From NCBI RefSeq assembly GCF_904846065.1, contig NZ_CAJGZV010000001.1:1054001-1118000 (forward strand): a stretch of DNA of 64,000 nucleotides, read 5' to 3'. Made by a program: the position numbers and the translations under genes. This document shows positions 1-9,355 of the stretch, piece after piece. Each line of letters starts with the position of its first letter. Position 1 is the first letter of the stretch. Origin of the DNA: Psychrobacter immobilis. Lineage in GTDB: Bacteria > Pseudomonadota > Gammaproteobacteria > Pseudomonadales > Moraxellaceae. Under the pieces are notes generated by a model, which saw only the letters and a list, made by a program, of their open reading frames with translations, was not told the DNA's origin and did not search any database.

Positions 1-1029
1 CATATTGAGCTTACGCAAGCGACCTAGTGCAACTGTTAATGTACCAGTCACGGCTACTGGCGTTAAGCGGTTCATGGTGGCTTCTTTGTCGTCTTCTACC
101 AAGTCCAACCACTCGTTGCCGCTATTTTTTAGCGCCGCTTCGATTTCTTCTAGTGGAATGTCTTTTTTGAGCTTGATGGTAAGGCCTTGCGCATGACAGC
201 GCATCGCGCCAACGCGGACACACATACCGTCGATAGCAATCTTATCAGCTTCAGAATTACCAAGGATTTTGTTGGTTTCAACACCACCTTTCCATTCTTC
301 TTTTGACTGCTTGTTCTCTAGTTGAACATCAATATATGGAATCAAGCTACCAGCTAGTGGTACACCAAAGTACTGGGTAGGGAAGTAGTTCGAGCGTTGG
401 GTTTGCGCGATTTTTTTATCAATTTCAAGAATAGCGCTAGCAGGATCAGCCAATTCATCTTTGACCGCATCATGCAATACACCCATACCACTGATTAGCT
501 CGCGCATGTTGTTTGCACCAGAGCCACTAGCGGCTTGATAAGTCATGGCGCTGACCCATTCAACCCAACCTTTATTAAACAGCTCGCCAATCGCCATGAG
601 CATCAATGACACGGTACAGTTACCACCGATAAAGTCTTTTTTACCACTGGCTAAGGCGCTATCAATAACAGCGCGATTGACTGGATCGAGAATGATGATG
701 CTGTCATCTTCCATTCGCAAGGTGCTTGCCGCATCAATCCAGTAGCCATTCCAGCCACTATCACGTAGCGGTTGATGGACTTGCGAGGTATAGTCGCCGC
801 CTTGGCAGGTAATGATGACATCACAAGCTGCTAGCGCGTCAATATCATGAGCATCTTTTAATTGGCCGGTATGAATACCATCAAGGCTTGGGGCATCACC
901 ACCTGCGTTGCTGGTTGAGAAAAACACGGGTGTAATACCGTCAAAATCTTTTTCCTCAGTCATACGTTGTATTAATACTGAACCGACCATGCCGCGCCAG
1001 CCTACCAAGCCTACTGTTAAATTACTCAT
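1..1029 (-). CDS. asd: Aspartate-semialdehyde dehydrogenase (partial, 3' end beyond window)
   Basis: Reduces aspartyl phosphate to aspartate semialdehyde, the branch point to lysine/diaminopimelate, threonine and methionine. The visible 343 codons begin [19 protein letters not shown], an N-terminal Rossmann fold with the GWRGMVG dinucleotide loop. They include [12 protein letters not shown], which holds the catalytic cysteine of the gammaproteobacterial Asd type. The family is about 370 residues long, so roughly 30 C-terminal residues lie before base 1. The ATG at 1027-1029 is preceded on the minus strand by AAGGA with about 8 bases of spacing, which fixes the start. It is divergent from the EEP-family gene at 1417. 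Identity is firm from the motifs. Confidence 0.96.
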   Translation of the reverse strand, partial: MSNLTVGLVGWRGMVGSVLIQRMTEEKDFDGITPVFFSTSNAGGDAPSLDGIHTGQLKDAHDIDALAACDVIITCQGGDYTSQVHQPLRDSGWNGYWIDAASTLRMEDDSIIILDPVNRAVIDSALASGKKDFIGGNCTVSLMLMAIGELFNKGWVEWVSAMTYQAASGSGANNMRELISGMGVLHDAVKDELADPASAILEIDKKIAQTQRSNYFPTQYFGVPLAGSLIPYIDVQLENKQSKEEWKGGVETNKILGNSEADKIAIDGMCVRVGAMRCHAQGLTIKLKKDIPLEEIEAALKNSGNEWLDLVEDDKEATMNRLTPVAVTGTLTVALGRLRKLNM

Positions 1030-1416
1030 GAAACTCAATCCTTTTTACCATAAATTGTTGCATTGCCAGCCGATAACAATGCCGTGAATAGCCATAAAAA
1101 GCAAGGCGTTTTGGCCGTTTTTAGTGGTTTTTCATACACTATTAATGATGTTCAGTATAACTTTAAGTTATTAACCTAATGGCGATAGTGGCGATGCCTC
1201 ACTCGCCACAAGTAGGTAGATAGTCCTAAAAATGAAGTTTGTCCGTAGTACTCGTTATGGTGGGCGAATTGAAAGTGTAATGTTTTATAGCGGTTAACGA
1301 ATAATCCATGCTCATTAGTAGGCGATAACCTTCTGAAATGCTAAAGTAAACAGCTAACGTCAGTTCAGTTAAAACCATGGCGATATTCATCATTTAATAG
1401 ACGGCTAATACATACT
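1030..1416. other. Intergenic region between divergent asd and EEP gene
   Basis: 387 bases without a gene. On the minus strand a TATACT hexamer (1154-1159) could be the asd -10 element, but no good -35 sits 16-18 bases upstream. A 7-bp inverted repeat, GTGGCGA (1188-1194) with TCGCCAC (1203-1209), lies just upstream of that hexamer and could be an operator. No clear promoter or ribosome site was seen for the plus-strand gene at 1417. Confidence 0.3.
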
Positions 1417-2541
1417 ATGGATCTCTCACTATTATATTACAGCATACAGTGGTTAGCAGGGTTCATCGCATTTGTGACGATTTGGGGCTGGATACCACTG
1501 GATAATTGGTGGGTGCGCGGTGTTGAATTTCCGCGTATTCAGATCATGGTGTTGGGTGTCATCGCTTGGATTGGTATGCTGATTTTTTGGTCAGAGTGGC
1601 AGCTGGGACAGTGGCTGTTATTTACCGTCTTAAGCATTACATTAGCCTTTCAGCTTAGGATGGTATTGCCTTATACCAAGCTATGGAAAAAAGAAGTTCA
1701 AAAGGCAAAAGACAAGCCAGAAGGGCAGGTGCATCAACTAAAAATAATGGTATCAAACGTACTAACGCCCAATGATGACACCCAAAAATTGGTGGATTTG
1801 GTGAAGCAAAGACAGCCTGATATTTTAATTGCGCTAGAGAGTGATGAAAAATGGGAAAAAGCGCTGCATCAAATCGAGGCTGATTATCCTTACACCGTAA
1901 AAGTGCCACTAGACAATCTGTATGGGATGCATCTTTATTCTAAGCTTGAGTTGATTGATCCTGAAGTTAAATACTTGATGATTGATGACATACCTTCTAT
2001 TCATGCCCAACTGCGCCTGCAAAGTGGTCGCGTGATTTGGTTGTATTGCTTGCATCCCATGCCGCCGAGTCCGACGGAAGCGGATAAATCTACCACCCGC
2101 GATGCTGAGCTATTGATGGTTGGCAAGCACATCAAAGAAAACAAGCAAACGGCGATATTGGCAGGCGACCTCAATGATGTAGCATGGTCAAAGACCACGC
2201 GACGCTTTCAACGTATCTCAGGATTGTTGGATCCGCGTATTGGTCGACATTTTATCAATACGTTTCATGTCAGCTATCCATTTTTACGTTGGGCGCTGGA
2301 TCATATTTTCCATAGTGCTTGCTTTACGGTGGTAGATATTCGGCGTATGCCGTCGATAGGTTCGGATCACTTTCCTGTTATGACGACTTTACAATACGAA
2401 CCAGAAGAGGAGAGCAATCAAGCGCAAAATGCCCCTACTGCAGAAGCGGAAGATATCAAAGAGACTGATAATAAAATAGTAGAAGGTAAAAAAGAAGGTG
2501 AAAAAGTCTCAAAGGAACATGCAGAAGAGCAGAGAAGTTAG
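1417..2541 (+). CDS. Membrane-anchored endonuclease/exonuclease/phosphatase (EEP) family protein
   Basis: 374 residues. Three hydrophobic segments (about residues 10-27, 41-58, 66-83) precede an EEP-fold domain (about 108-330). Catalytic landmarks of the DNase I/exonuclease III/phosphatase superfamily are present: VSNV near 112, E141 in ALES, D251 and N253 in GDLND, and D317-H318 in SDHFP. The last 45 residues are a Glu/Lys-rich tail that is probably disordered. The fold and metal-dependent phosphoesterase chemistry are well supported. The substrate (nucleic acid, phospholipid or other phosphate ester) cannot be read from sequence. No good ribosome site precedes the ATG, so the start is moderately certain. 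Confidence 0.85.
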   Translation: MDLSLLYYSIQWLAGFIAFVTIWGWIPLDNWWVRGVEFPRIQIMVLGVIAWIGMLIFWSEWQLGQWLLFTVLSITLAFQLRMVLPYTKLWKKEVQKAKDKPEGQVHQLKIMVSNVLTPNDDTQKLVDLVKQRQPDILIALESDEKWEKALHQIEADYPYTVKVPLDNLYGMHLYSKLELIDPEVKYLMIDDIPSIHAQLRLQSGRVIWLYCLHPMPPSPTEADKSTTRDAELLMVGKHIKENKQTAILAGDLNDVAWSKTTRRFQRISGLLDPRIGRHFINTFHVSYPFLRWALDHIFHSACFTVVDIRRMPSIGSDHFPVMTTLQYEPEEESNQAQNAPTAEAEDIKETDNKIVEGKKEGEKVSKEHAEEQRS

Positions 2542-2589
2542 GGTTGATAGCCTGCCATTACTATAGCCATCGTATGATGCAATGTTAAA

Positions 2590-2850
2590 AGAGGCTGTAA
2601 GCATATGCTTACGTTAAATAAGGTCTTTAGCCTCTAGTCGCATTAAACTGATTACCCTACAATACCTGCATCAACACAAGGATACGCATGGATGCAGTGT
2701 TGAGACAGTATCAATAAAAGCACAGGTCAGCCCGCTGTCTTATAGGATACTGTTTATGACTTAGGATGAGTCAGCATGGAAGAAATAATAACAACAATAT
2801 GAAGCGCCATAGCCCCGAACCAATCGCCCTAGGTTCGGGGCTTTTCTTTG
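2590..2850 (+). ncRNA. Candidate structured RNA ending in a terminator (tentative)
   Basis: About 260 bases hold three successive stem-loops and finish at a GC-rich hairpin with a T tract. Between them, TGCATC and CAACAC (around 2668-2680) can pair with the adjacent GATGCA and GTGTTG only one at a time, an arrangement seen in switching RNAs. It matches none of the RNA classes I recognise (6S, SRP RNA, tmRNA, RNase P). No convincing promoter was found. It may instead be the long 3' untranslated region of the EEP gene. Confidence 0.3.
2811..2850 (+). terminator. Rho-independent terminator
   Basis: Perfect 10-bp stem AGCCCCGAAC (2811-2820) with GTTCGGGGCT (2833-2842), a 12-base loop, then TTTTCTTT. 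It ends whatever transcript crosses 2542-2810. Confidence 0.85.
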
Positions 2851-2960
2851 TGTGCGTAATGCTTACATTTATTTTATTTGATGTTTTTGTATTTGGATAT
2901 GCTGCAATATATTTGAGATGACCTTCTGATTATTTTTAGCGCATAAATGAACGTTAATAA

Positions 2961-2994
2961 AAAAAGGGTACATGCATTAGCATATACCCTTTTT
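2961..2994 (-). terminator. Terminator downstream of lptD-surA
   Basis: AAAAAGGGTA (2961-2970) pairs with TACCCTTTTT (2985-2994). An inner ATGC/GCAT stem and an ATTA loop extend the hairpin after one mismatch. The A and T runs allow function on both strands. It lies 42 bases after the surA stop. Confidence 0.8.
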
Positions 2995-3036
2995 GACAAA
3001 GCATTATTAGATTTGACTTATCGATGCCTATATCAG

Positions 3037-4440
3037 TTAGCCAAGTACTTGGATGTAAGCACCTGCGCGTAGCTCTTGTAGCCAGTCTTCTTTGGCTTGT
3101 GGTGCTAAGCGCTGATAAAGCGCTTGACGTGCCATGTTGCGACGATATTGATCGCTAACATCTTGTTGGCGTTTGCCTTCTATTTTCAATATATGCCAGC
3201 CAAACTGGGTTTTGAAAGGAGCAGAATAGTCGCCAACCGCTGTGTTTTTCATCATGGCTTCGAATGGACCAATCATGTCTTCTTCGCTCACCCAATCAAG
3301 ATCGCCACCGCGCCCAGCGGAACCGGGATCATCTGAATAGGTCGATGCTAAACCAGCAAAATCAGCGCCGCTGCGTAGCTGTTCATACAAATCATTAATC
3401 TTTTGCTCAGCAAGCGCATCTGTCTGTAGCTCATCAACTTTTACCAATATGTGACGAGTACGCCACTGCGGTATCAGCATAGTGTCGCTGGCTTTTTTGT
3501 CAGCAAGTTTGATGATATCGATACCTTCAGGTGTTATTAATGGTGCGCTGACCGCACCAACCTCAAGTTTGGTAATTTCACTTGATAGCTCTGTAGGTAG
3601 AGACGCGGCTTTATGAAAGCCCATATCGCCACCTTGTAGCGGAATAGGATAGTTGCCTTGGCTAGCAGCGACCGCTTCAGCGACATCAACGTTTGGTGCA
3701 AGCAGGCGAGTACGCAGAGCTTCTGCTACCTTTAACGCCTCATTGCGTTGGGCTTCTGAGAGTCGGCTGTAGTCATCCATGTAGGGCACTCGTACATGAA
3801 TCGTTTGATACTCACTCTGGTTTAAACGCTTGGCTTCAGGCGAGGCCAAAAATGCATCAATATCCTGTTCGCTAATGCGCACGCGGTTACCGATTTGGCG
3901 CTGTTGCAAGGCTTGAATGGCTGCGTCTTCGATTAATTGCGCACGTAGCGCCGCATAGCTACCAGGTTTTGCTGCGTCCAAACGCTGTTGCAAAGCTGAG
4001 ATGCTCGTCAGCCCTTCTGCTTGCGCAATTTGACTAAGGCGTTGATTAATAGCCGCTTCATCAGGGTTTAAACCGACGCGCTTGACCATTGATAGTTGTA
4101 ACTCACGCAATATGAGCGCATTTAACACCTCAGACTGTAGCTGTGCTGAGTTTGCTATTGGTTCACCTGCTGCTTGTGCACGTGCTTGTGCTTGAGTGAT
4201 AGCATCGATCAAATCACTCTTTAAGATAGCATTTTCATTGACTAAAGCAATAATACCGTCGGTGCTATTGGCTGGCGTCAAACGATTGACGTTATTCTGC
4301 GCGGTCACGGCATTTGCTTGAGGCGCTTGTGATTTTGCAGGTTTAACGGTGGCAGCTTGGGCGCTCAATGTAAGCGCAAGGCTGGCACTCATAGCTAGCA
4401 ATACAGCACGGCTGGTTTGACGTAAAGAAAAAAATCTCAT
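3037..4440 (-). CDS. surA: Periplasmic chaperone / peptidyl-prolyl isomerase SurA
   Basis: Periplasmic chaperone that escorts outer-membrane proteins to the BAM complex. A Sec signal peptide runs from MRFFSLRQ to SAQA. It is followed by the SurA N-terminal domain (IIALVNENAILKSDLI), a divergent first parvulin domain and a second, well-conserved one (RTRHILVKVDE through GWHILKIEGKRQ), then a C-terminal helix. The reading frame stays open to an ATG at 4461, but the ATG at 4440 has GAGGAG 4 bases upstream and starts directly on the signal peptide. I therefore prefer 467 residues (4461 would give 474). It follows lptD by 150 bases on the same strand, as in the lptD-surA operons of other gammaproteobacteria. 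Confidence 0.95.
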   Translation of the reverse strand: MRFFSLRQTSRAVLLAMSASLALTLSAQAATVKPAKSQAPQANAVTAQNNVNRLTPANSTDGIIALVNENAILKSDLIDAITQAQARAQAAGEPIANSAQLQSEVLNALILRELQLSMVKRVGLNPDEAAINQRLSQIAQAEGLTSISALQQRLDAAKPGSYAALRAQLIEDAAIQALQQRQIGNRVRISEQDIDAFLASPEAKRLNQSEYQTIHVRVPYMDDYSRLSEAQRNEALKVAEALRTRLLAPNVDVAEAVAASQGNYPIPLQGGDMGFHKAASLPTELSSEITKLEVGAVSAPLITPEGIDIIKLADKKASDTMLIPQWRTRHILVKVDELQTDALAEQKINDLYEQLRSGADFAGLASTYSDDPGSAGRGGDLDWVSEEDMIGPFEAMMKNTAVGDYSAPFKTQFGWHILKIEGKRQQDVSDQYRRNMARQALYQRLAPQAKEDWLQELRAGAYIQVLG

Positions 4441-4590
4441 GATGCTCCTCATCAATGTCATCGCATCGGATGGTAGTTGGTCAACGCTGTTTAATACTTT
4501 TAACAGTCAAATATTAGACAGGGTTGACCATAATAGGGTTACAAACTGGGTTATGAAATATATAGTAAAAATATTTATACAAGCACGGTC

Positions 4591-7500
4591 TTAATCTTTC
4601 CAAGCAGTCTGGACAGGTTCAAAGCCCAAGATTTTATCAGAGAGTAAGCGAGTCAGGCGGCTGCTACCACTACCCAAACCATTCAATCTAATCTCTGCCA
4701 TAATGGCTTGCGTTGGTTTGTCTTTGACATTTAAGTCATTATAGTAACGACGACCATAAACTGCAAAACCAAAGCAGCAATCTTCGTAATCAACGCCGAC
4801 TAACGAATCAAGAACTTTATCACGATTGTAATCGTATTGACCTTGAGCCAAGATTCGCCAGCTGTTATTGATTGGAAAGACAGCCGATGCGGTAAAAGCA
4901 GAGAGCGGTAGCTGATCGGTGTTTTCATCACGTTGACGTTTGACAAATCCAACATTAAACAAGCTGTTGTCAGACGGCTGATAACGCAGCTCAGTCGTAA
5001 TATAATTTAAATCATAATCATTGGTCAGTGCGCCACTAACATCAACCCAAAAGTTGTTGTAAGGCTGCGTGCTGGTATCCCAAACCATCCCTGAAGATGA
5101 AGAGGTGAAGACAGGTTGCTGATCATCAAGCGTAACACGTCCATTATCGATATAAAACTGCTCTGCAATGCTACCATCAAAACGTGTCACACCCGTTGCG
5201 TCGATGTAACGATAATTGATACCAGGAGTAATCGAATGCAAATCTTGCAAGCGATCATGCCCTAAGAACCAACTGTCAGAAAACAGCTGTTCATAGTTAA
5301 TAGAGGCAATACGCGTATTAAAGTTCGGAATATCGTTTTGGTCTTCATATGGCGAGTAGGTGTATTTCAATCGCGGGCTAAGCAAGCGATAGCCACCCAT
5401 GGTATCGTCGAATGCGCCAAAAGGCGAGCCTGCTTGATAGAAATTCAGACCTGCATCGATACTGGCTTGCGGTACAAATACCGACTGGCTACCGTCTTTA
5501 TCACTCAACTGGTTGTCGGCTAAGCTGTCCTCGTCATAAGAAGTATAGAGATGTTGTAAGCTCAGTTTTGGCTTGATATAACCCCAAGATTTTTCCATTG
5601 GATAAACGGCGCTGAGTTTATTATAAATTCGCCCGCCACTTTTTTCATTCTCAGAGCCATCGTCGATGGATTTTTTGAAATAAGCAGAATCGTGTACACC
5701 AGTGATATCGAAGCTCTTCGCCCAAGGCAGTCGATAATCGAGCTTGAGCTGCGGCAATCTTGAATAAGGTTTATCTTTGTCTTCTAAGGGTTTACCATTA
5801 CTGGTAAAAGCGTCTAGAGTTTGAAAGGTTTCTACCTTCAATTCACCATCAACATAGTTATTATAATAATTGACACGTGCACGGCGTGGTAAGTTTATGG
5901 TGCTGTCTGATAGACCCAGCGTGTCAAAATCATTGAGGTAGTCTGAATCTGACACATAGCTGTATTTTGCATCACCGCTTAAGCGTGGAATGCTCTTAGA
6001 TGACCAATAATGATCATAAAAGAAGCTAGAGCGGTCTTCGTCATTGTACTCTTTGTCATTAGGTAAATATGAACCATTAAAAATACCTTCGCCATAACTT
6101 TCGGTCAGATAGCGAAACTCGCCTGACACCATAGGATTACGATCGGTATAAATATGGGTATTGAGCGTGGCATCATAATTGGGTGCCAAATTGAAATAGT
6201 AGGGTATATCAATCTCAAGACCGCTTTCACTACTGATACTGGCATTCGGCAATAAAAAACCACTGGTGCGACGATTATCAATCGGGAAGTTGAAGTAAGG
6301 CAAATAGAACACAGGCACGTCAGCGATACGGAAAGTAGTATTATAAGCTTCGCCGCGACCTGTATCGGTATCTAAATCAATGCTTTTGGCATCAAACTGC
6401 CATTTACGATTGGTTGGTGGACAGGTACTAAACATGACATCATCTAGCTCATATTGACTGTCATTCGGTCTGTTCAAGCGCTTGGCATAACCATGAGCTT
6501 GCAGTTCTACACTAGCAAAAGCCACATCATTAGCTGTCGACTGCCCAGTTTCAGTATTATAGTTCAAACTATCGGCGACCCCAATAAGACCACCTTTTGA
6601 TGCTTTTTCAGTGAAATTGGCTTGGGGGTTATTCGATGAGCGGTTTGGCGCATTGCTATCTAGTGCGTTGCTAGGTGATACTTGCTGACCTGTCGCTTGG
6701 TCAGTAAACATGACTTTACCTTGAGCGGCGGCAATGCCATTGCTCAAATCTAACAAGACTTTTTCTGCTTCTATCTGCTGGGTACCCTGATTGATGATGA
6801 CATTGCCCGACAGCTCTGCATAGTCGACATTGTCGTAATAACCATAATCTGATTCTGAAAACAGCGGCGCTTGATTATTCGGGAGACCATTTAAGTTTGG
6901 CGCAGGCTGTCCATGGGTTGCTCCCGCCTCATTGACCGCGCGTTGATAGTTGGGGTTGCTCTTTGGATAAACCCATTGACCTTCGCAGCGTTGGGCGCTA
7001 TCTACAGCATTCGGTAATAACTGTAAGTTTTTACCCACTTTTGGAATGGTTTGCGGGGTAGGTGTTAGCTCGTTTTGAATGACATCTTGGTTAGCATTAT
7101 CGCTATTGTTTAACGTTGAGGCGTCTGTATCGGGTGTCAGCTCATAAAACTCTGCTAAGCGCAGCAGACTATCTTGAATACTTTCATCACTCACATCAAC
7201 TTTACCAGTCTTCTGTGCGGCTTTAGGTGCAGTGGTTTCAGTAAGCTGAGCAGTGCTATTGTTTTGAGTGGTCGCAATCGTATCTGCTGCTGGTACAAAA
7301 CCTTGATCATCACTCTCGTTAATGGCGGTAATTTCTAGAGGGCGGTTGTCTAAGGGACTTTCATTAATAGTATTCTCATTAGAGATGCTGTCGTTGAAGG
7401 TGCTTTCACTAAAGGTGCTTTCATTAAAAGTATTGTCAAAACTACTATCTGACGCATTGTTATCAGTAGCAGCCTTTTGAGACGTATTACGCTGAAAGTC

Positions 7501-7746
7501 AGTCTTTTGATTATTGCTATTTTGATAGCGGATATCATTATAGTCGCTGTCTTTTTGGACACTACTGCGATTGGCATCAGGTGTAACATCAGAGACATAA
7601 CGGGTGCTACTGTCAGTGATTAGCGACTCAGTTTGCTGTGTGTCAGCATTGCTGGGCGCAGCACTAACGGTTAGGCTGGACAAGCCTAAGGCACCAAATA
7701 AGATCAAACGGATGCTTTGGTAAAGCGGAGAATATAACAAGGGCAC
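4591..7746 (-). CDS. lptD: LPS-assembly protein LptD
   Basis: Outer-membrane beta-barrel that with LptE inserts lipopolysaccharide into the outer leaflet. 1051 residues against about 780 in E. coli. An N-terminal signal peptide is followed by roughly 220 residues of Asn/Ser/Thr/Asp-rich sequence, then the OstA-type periplasmic domain (about 300-420) and the LptD barrel to the C-terminus. Cysteines in RCEGQW and STCPPTN and the adjacent pair in YEDCCFGF match the positions used for the interdomain disulfides that activate LptD. The start at 7746 is GTG. A TTG two codons downstream has AGGT better placed, so the exact start is open. It heads the lptD-surA unit and is divergent from amgK. Confidence 0.95.
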   Translation of the reverse strand: MPLLYSPLYQSIRLILFGALGLSSLTVSAAPSNADTQQTESLITDSSTRYVSDVTPDANRSSVQKDSDYNDIRYQNSNNQKTDFQRNTSQKAATDNNASDSSFDNTFNESTFSESTFNDSISNENTINESPLDNRPLEITAINESDDQGFVPAADTIATTQNNSTAQLTETTAPKAAQKTGKVDVSDESIQDSLLRLAEFYELTPDTDASTLNNSDNANQDVIQNELTPTPQTIPKVGKNLQLLPNAVDSAQRCEGQWVYPKSNPNYQRAVNEAGATHGQPAPNLNGLPNNQAPLFSESDYGYYDNVDYAELSGNVIINQGTQQIEAEKVLLDLSNGIAAAQGKVMFTDQATGQQVSPSNALDSNAPNRSSNNPQANFTEKASKGGLIGVADSLNYNTETGQSTANDVAFASVELQAHGYAKRLNRPNDSQYELDDVMFSTCPPTNRKWQFDAKSIDLDTDTGRGEAYNTTFRIADVPVFYLPYFNFPIDNRRTSGFLLPNASISSESGLEIDIPYYFNLAPNYDATLNTHIYTDRNPMVSGEFRYLTESYGEGIFNGSYLPNDKEYNDEDRSSFFYDHYWSSKSIPRLSGDAKYSYVSDSDYLNDFDTLGLSDSTINLPRRARVNYYNNYVDGELKVETFQTLDAFTSNGKPLEDKDKPYSRLPQLKLDYRLPWAKSFDITGVHDSAYFKKSIDDGSENEKSGGRIYNKLSAVYPMEKSWGYIKPKLSLQHLYTSYDEDSLADNQLSDKDGSQSVFVPQASIDAGLNFYQAGSPFGAFDDTMGGYRLLSPRLKYTYSPYEDQNDIPNFNTRIASINYEQLFSDSWFLGHDRLQDLHSITPGINYRYIDATGVTRFDGSIAEQFYIDNGRVTLDDQQPVFTSSSSGMVWDTSTQPYNNFWVDVSGALTNDYDLNYITTELRYQPSDNSLFNVGFVKRQRDENTDQLPLSAFTASAVFPINNSWRILAQGQYDYNRDKVLDSLVGVDYEDCCFGFAVYGRRYYNDLNVKDKPTQAIMAEIRLNGLGSGSSRLTRLLSDKILGFEPVQTAWKD
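7375..7440 (-). repeat. Short in-frame repeats in the LptD N-terminal extension
   Basis: Imperfect ~15-base units (for example GGTGCTTTCA followed by CTAAA or TTAAA) encode runs such as NESTF-SESTF-NDSIS-NENTI-NESPL. They are in frame, so changes in copy number would alter the length of the disordered linker and not the frame. Confidence 0.55.
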
Positions 7747-8118
7747 ACCTATGATTGCAGAGCCTATTGGATTGCGATACTGAATTTAGTAACCATATTA
7801 TTAATCATGTATGGCGGTTAATAAACGACTAAAAAATCACTGATTGATAATGCTATCTTAAGAATTTGGCTGTTTTACATATAATGACGACTAATCATAG
7901 TCAAAAAAAACCAAATCAGCTACACTATTTACCAAAATTTATAATATAGCCAAGCTGTTTTTTGAATGGTTGCTGAGGTTATGCTCAGCGCTAGATGTCG
8001 AATGATATCCCAATACGCCTGCTATCGCAGTTTTTTTGGCTCAAGACGTTGCTATTTTAACAAGGTTTTGCCTGACTTATCACTACTTTAATTGTTTATG
8101 ACTTATATTTAACCTGCG
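7747..8118. other. Divergent lptD/amgK promoter region
   Basis: 372 bases, AT-rich. Two TATAAT hexamers lie on the plus strand (7880-7885 and 7940-7945). Only the first has a plausible -35. No clear minus-strand promoter for lptD was recognised. Confidence 0.4.
7858..7885 (+). promoter_or_regulatory. Putative sigma-70 promoter for amgK
   Basis: TTAAGA (7858-7863), 16-base spacer, TATAAT (7880-7885). It would give a leader of about 225 bases before amgK. Confidence 0.4.
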
Positions 8119-9240
8119 ATGCCCATTATGACTGATAAAATACTTTTAGAGCCTAATATGATCGATACCAAACTCAATAGCCGTCTACAACAATTAGAGA
8201 GCTGGTTGCAGCAAGTATTTGCTGGTCAAACGTTCCAACTCGATAGTCTACCCGGTGACGCAAGTGCTCGCCAATACCATAGAATCCAGCTGTCAGACAG
8301 TAATGGCACGACAGTCGCACATTATATTGTCATGGATTCAGCGGACGAACAAGACGCCATGCGCCAGTTTATCAATGTGACTAAGCTGATGGCACCGGCG
8401 ATCAATGTGCCGACGCTCATTGCGCAAGACGTGACGAAAGGCTTTTTGGTGTTACAGGATTTTGGTGCGATAGAGTTCGCCCATCTGCTTGTTGATGCGA
8501 CGCCTGCGCAGATAGATGAGCATTATCAGTTGGCAATGCAGACGTTGGTCGCGCTACAGACCGTGCCAGTTGAAACAGCCAAGTCGCAACATCAATTGCC
8601 AGATTATGATACCGAGTTATTAGATCGTGAGATGGATTTATTTAGCGATTGGTTTATGCCTTATATCGGTGTCGAGTTTGATAAAGCATTATGGAATACT
8701 TTAAAAGAAGCCTTAATAAAAGAGATTTTGCAGCAACCACAAGTCATCGTCCATCGTGATTATCACAGTCGCAATTTGATGCAGGACCAAGCGGATCGCT
8801 CGCGCTTAGGCGTGATTGACTTTCAAGACGCCGTCATCGGCTCTTATACTTATGATTTGGTGTCATTGCTGCGAGATGCTTATGTAGAATGGCCAGAGAG
8901 CCAAGTCTCTGCATGGATTAATGATTTTTGGCAGTTGCAAAAGCAGGCAGGCTTGACTACGGCAGATAGCATAGAGCAGCTCGAAAACGATATGAATGTC
9001 ATGGGTGTACAGCGACATTTAAAAGTGTTGGGAATTTTTATTCGCTTGTCTGAGCGAGATGGCAAAGACCGCTATTTGGCGGATATTCCTAAGGTGATGC
9101 GTGATTTAATGTTCGAGTTAGAATGGTTAGAGGCGCACGGTAGACCGCATATGCAACGAGCAGTAGCGCCGTTTAATGAGAGTTTCAGGGATAATATACT
9201 GCCAGCTTATCAGATTAAGTTTGTACAGCAATATATTTAG
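8119..9240 (+). CDS. amgK: N-acetylmuramate/N-acetylglucosamine kinase AmgK
   Basis: Phosphorylates the anomeric carbon of MurNAc (and GlcNAc) salvaged from peptidoglycan turnover, in the pathway AmgK then MurU that bypasses de novo UDP-MurNAc synthesis. 373 residues of aminoglycoside-phosphotransferase fold: the catalytic loop HRDYHSRN has H212, D214 and N219, and the metal-binding loop IDFQD has D234. Assignment as AmgK rather than another APH-family kinase rests on murU immediately downstream and divergent lptD upstream, the order known in Pseudomonas. The start is uncertain: ATGs at 8119, 8128 and 8158 all lack a clear ribosome site. Confidence 0.88.
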   Translation: MPIMTDKILLEPNMIDTKLNSRLQQLESWLQQVFAGQTFQLDSLPGDASARQYHRIQLSDSNGTTVAHYIVMDSADEQDAMRQFINVTKLMAPAINVPTLIAQDVTKGFLVLQDFGAIEFAHLLVDATPAQIDEHYQLAMQTLVALQTVPVETAKSQHQLPDYDTELLDREMDLFSDWFMPYIGVEFDKALWNTLKEALIKEILQQPQVIVHRDYHSRNLMQDQADRSRLGVIDFQDAVIGSYTYDLVSLLRDAYVEWPESQVSAWINDFWQLQKQAGLTTADSIEQLENDMNVMGVQRHLKVLGIFIRLSERDGKDRYLADIPKVMRDLMFELEWLEAHGRPHMQRAVAPFNESFRDNILPAYQIKFVQQYI

Positions 9241-9301
9241 GGTGAACCACTTGCGAGTTTCATTTGACGCGAATGCTCATTTGATAAGTTACGTTAAAAC
9301 A

Positions 9302-9329
9302 TTAGCAAGTTTTAATCTGAATGTATAAT
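9302..9329 (+). promoter_or_regulatory. Putative promoter for murU
   Basis: TTAGCA (9302-9307), 16-base spacer, TATAAT (9324-9329). The start of transcription would fall about 20 bases before the murU ATG. A 7-bp inverted repeat TTAAAAC/GTTTTAA (9294-9300 with 9309-9315) overlaps the -35 and could be an operator. Confidence 0.45.
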
Positions 9330-9355
9330 CCAATAAAATAAGAAAAGGAGCGCAC

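Larger units (their letters stand above)
2542..3036. other. Structured intergenic region between EEP gene and surA
   Basis: 495 bases with no recognised gene but dense secondary structure. Present are a perfect 16-base palindrome GTAAGCATATGCTTAC (2597-2612) inside an outer stem AGAGGCT/AGCCTCT (2590-2596 with 2629-2635), the pair ACAGTATC/GATACTGT (2705-2712 with 2746-2753), a strong plus-strand terminator (2811-2850), and the surA-side terminator (2961-2994). Confidence 0.5.

Noticed and set aside
2799..2921. 40-codon ORF across the terminator as an annotated gene
   Set aside because: No ribosome site at usable spacing, and it overlaps a strong terminator hairpin. Kept only as a low-interest finding.
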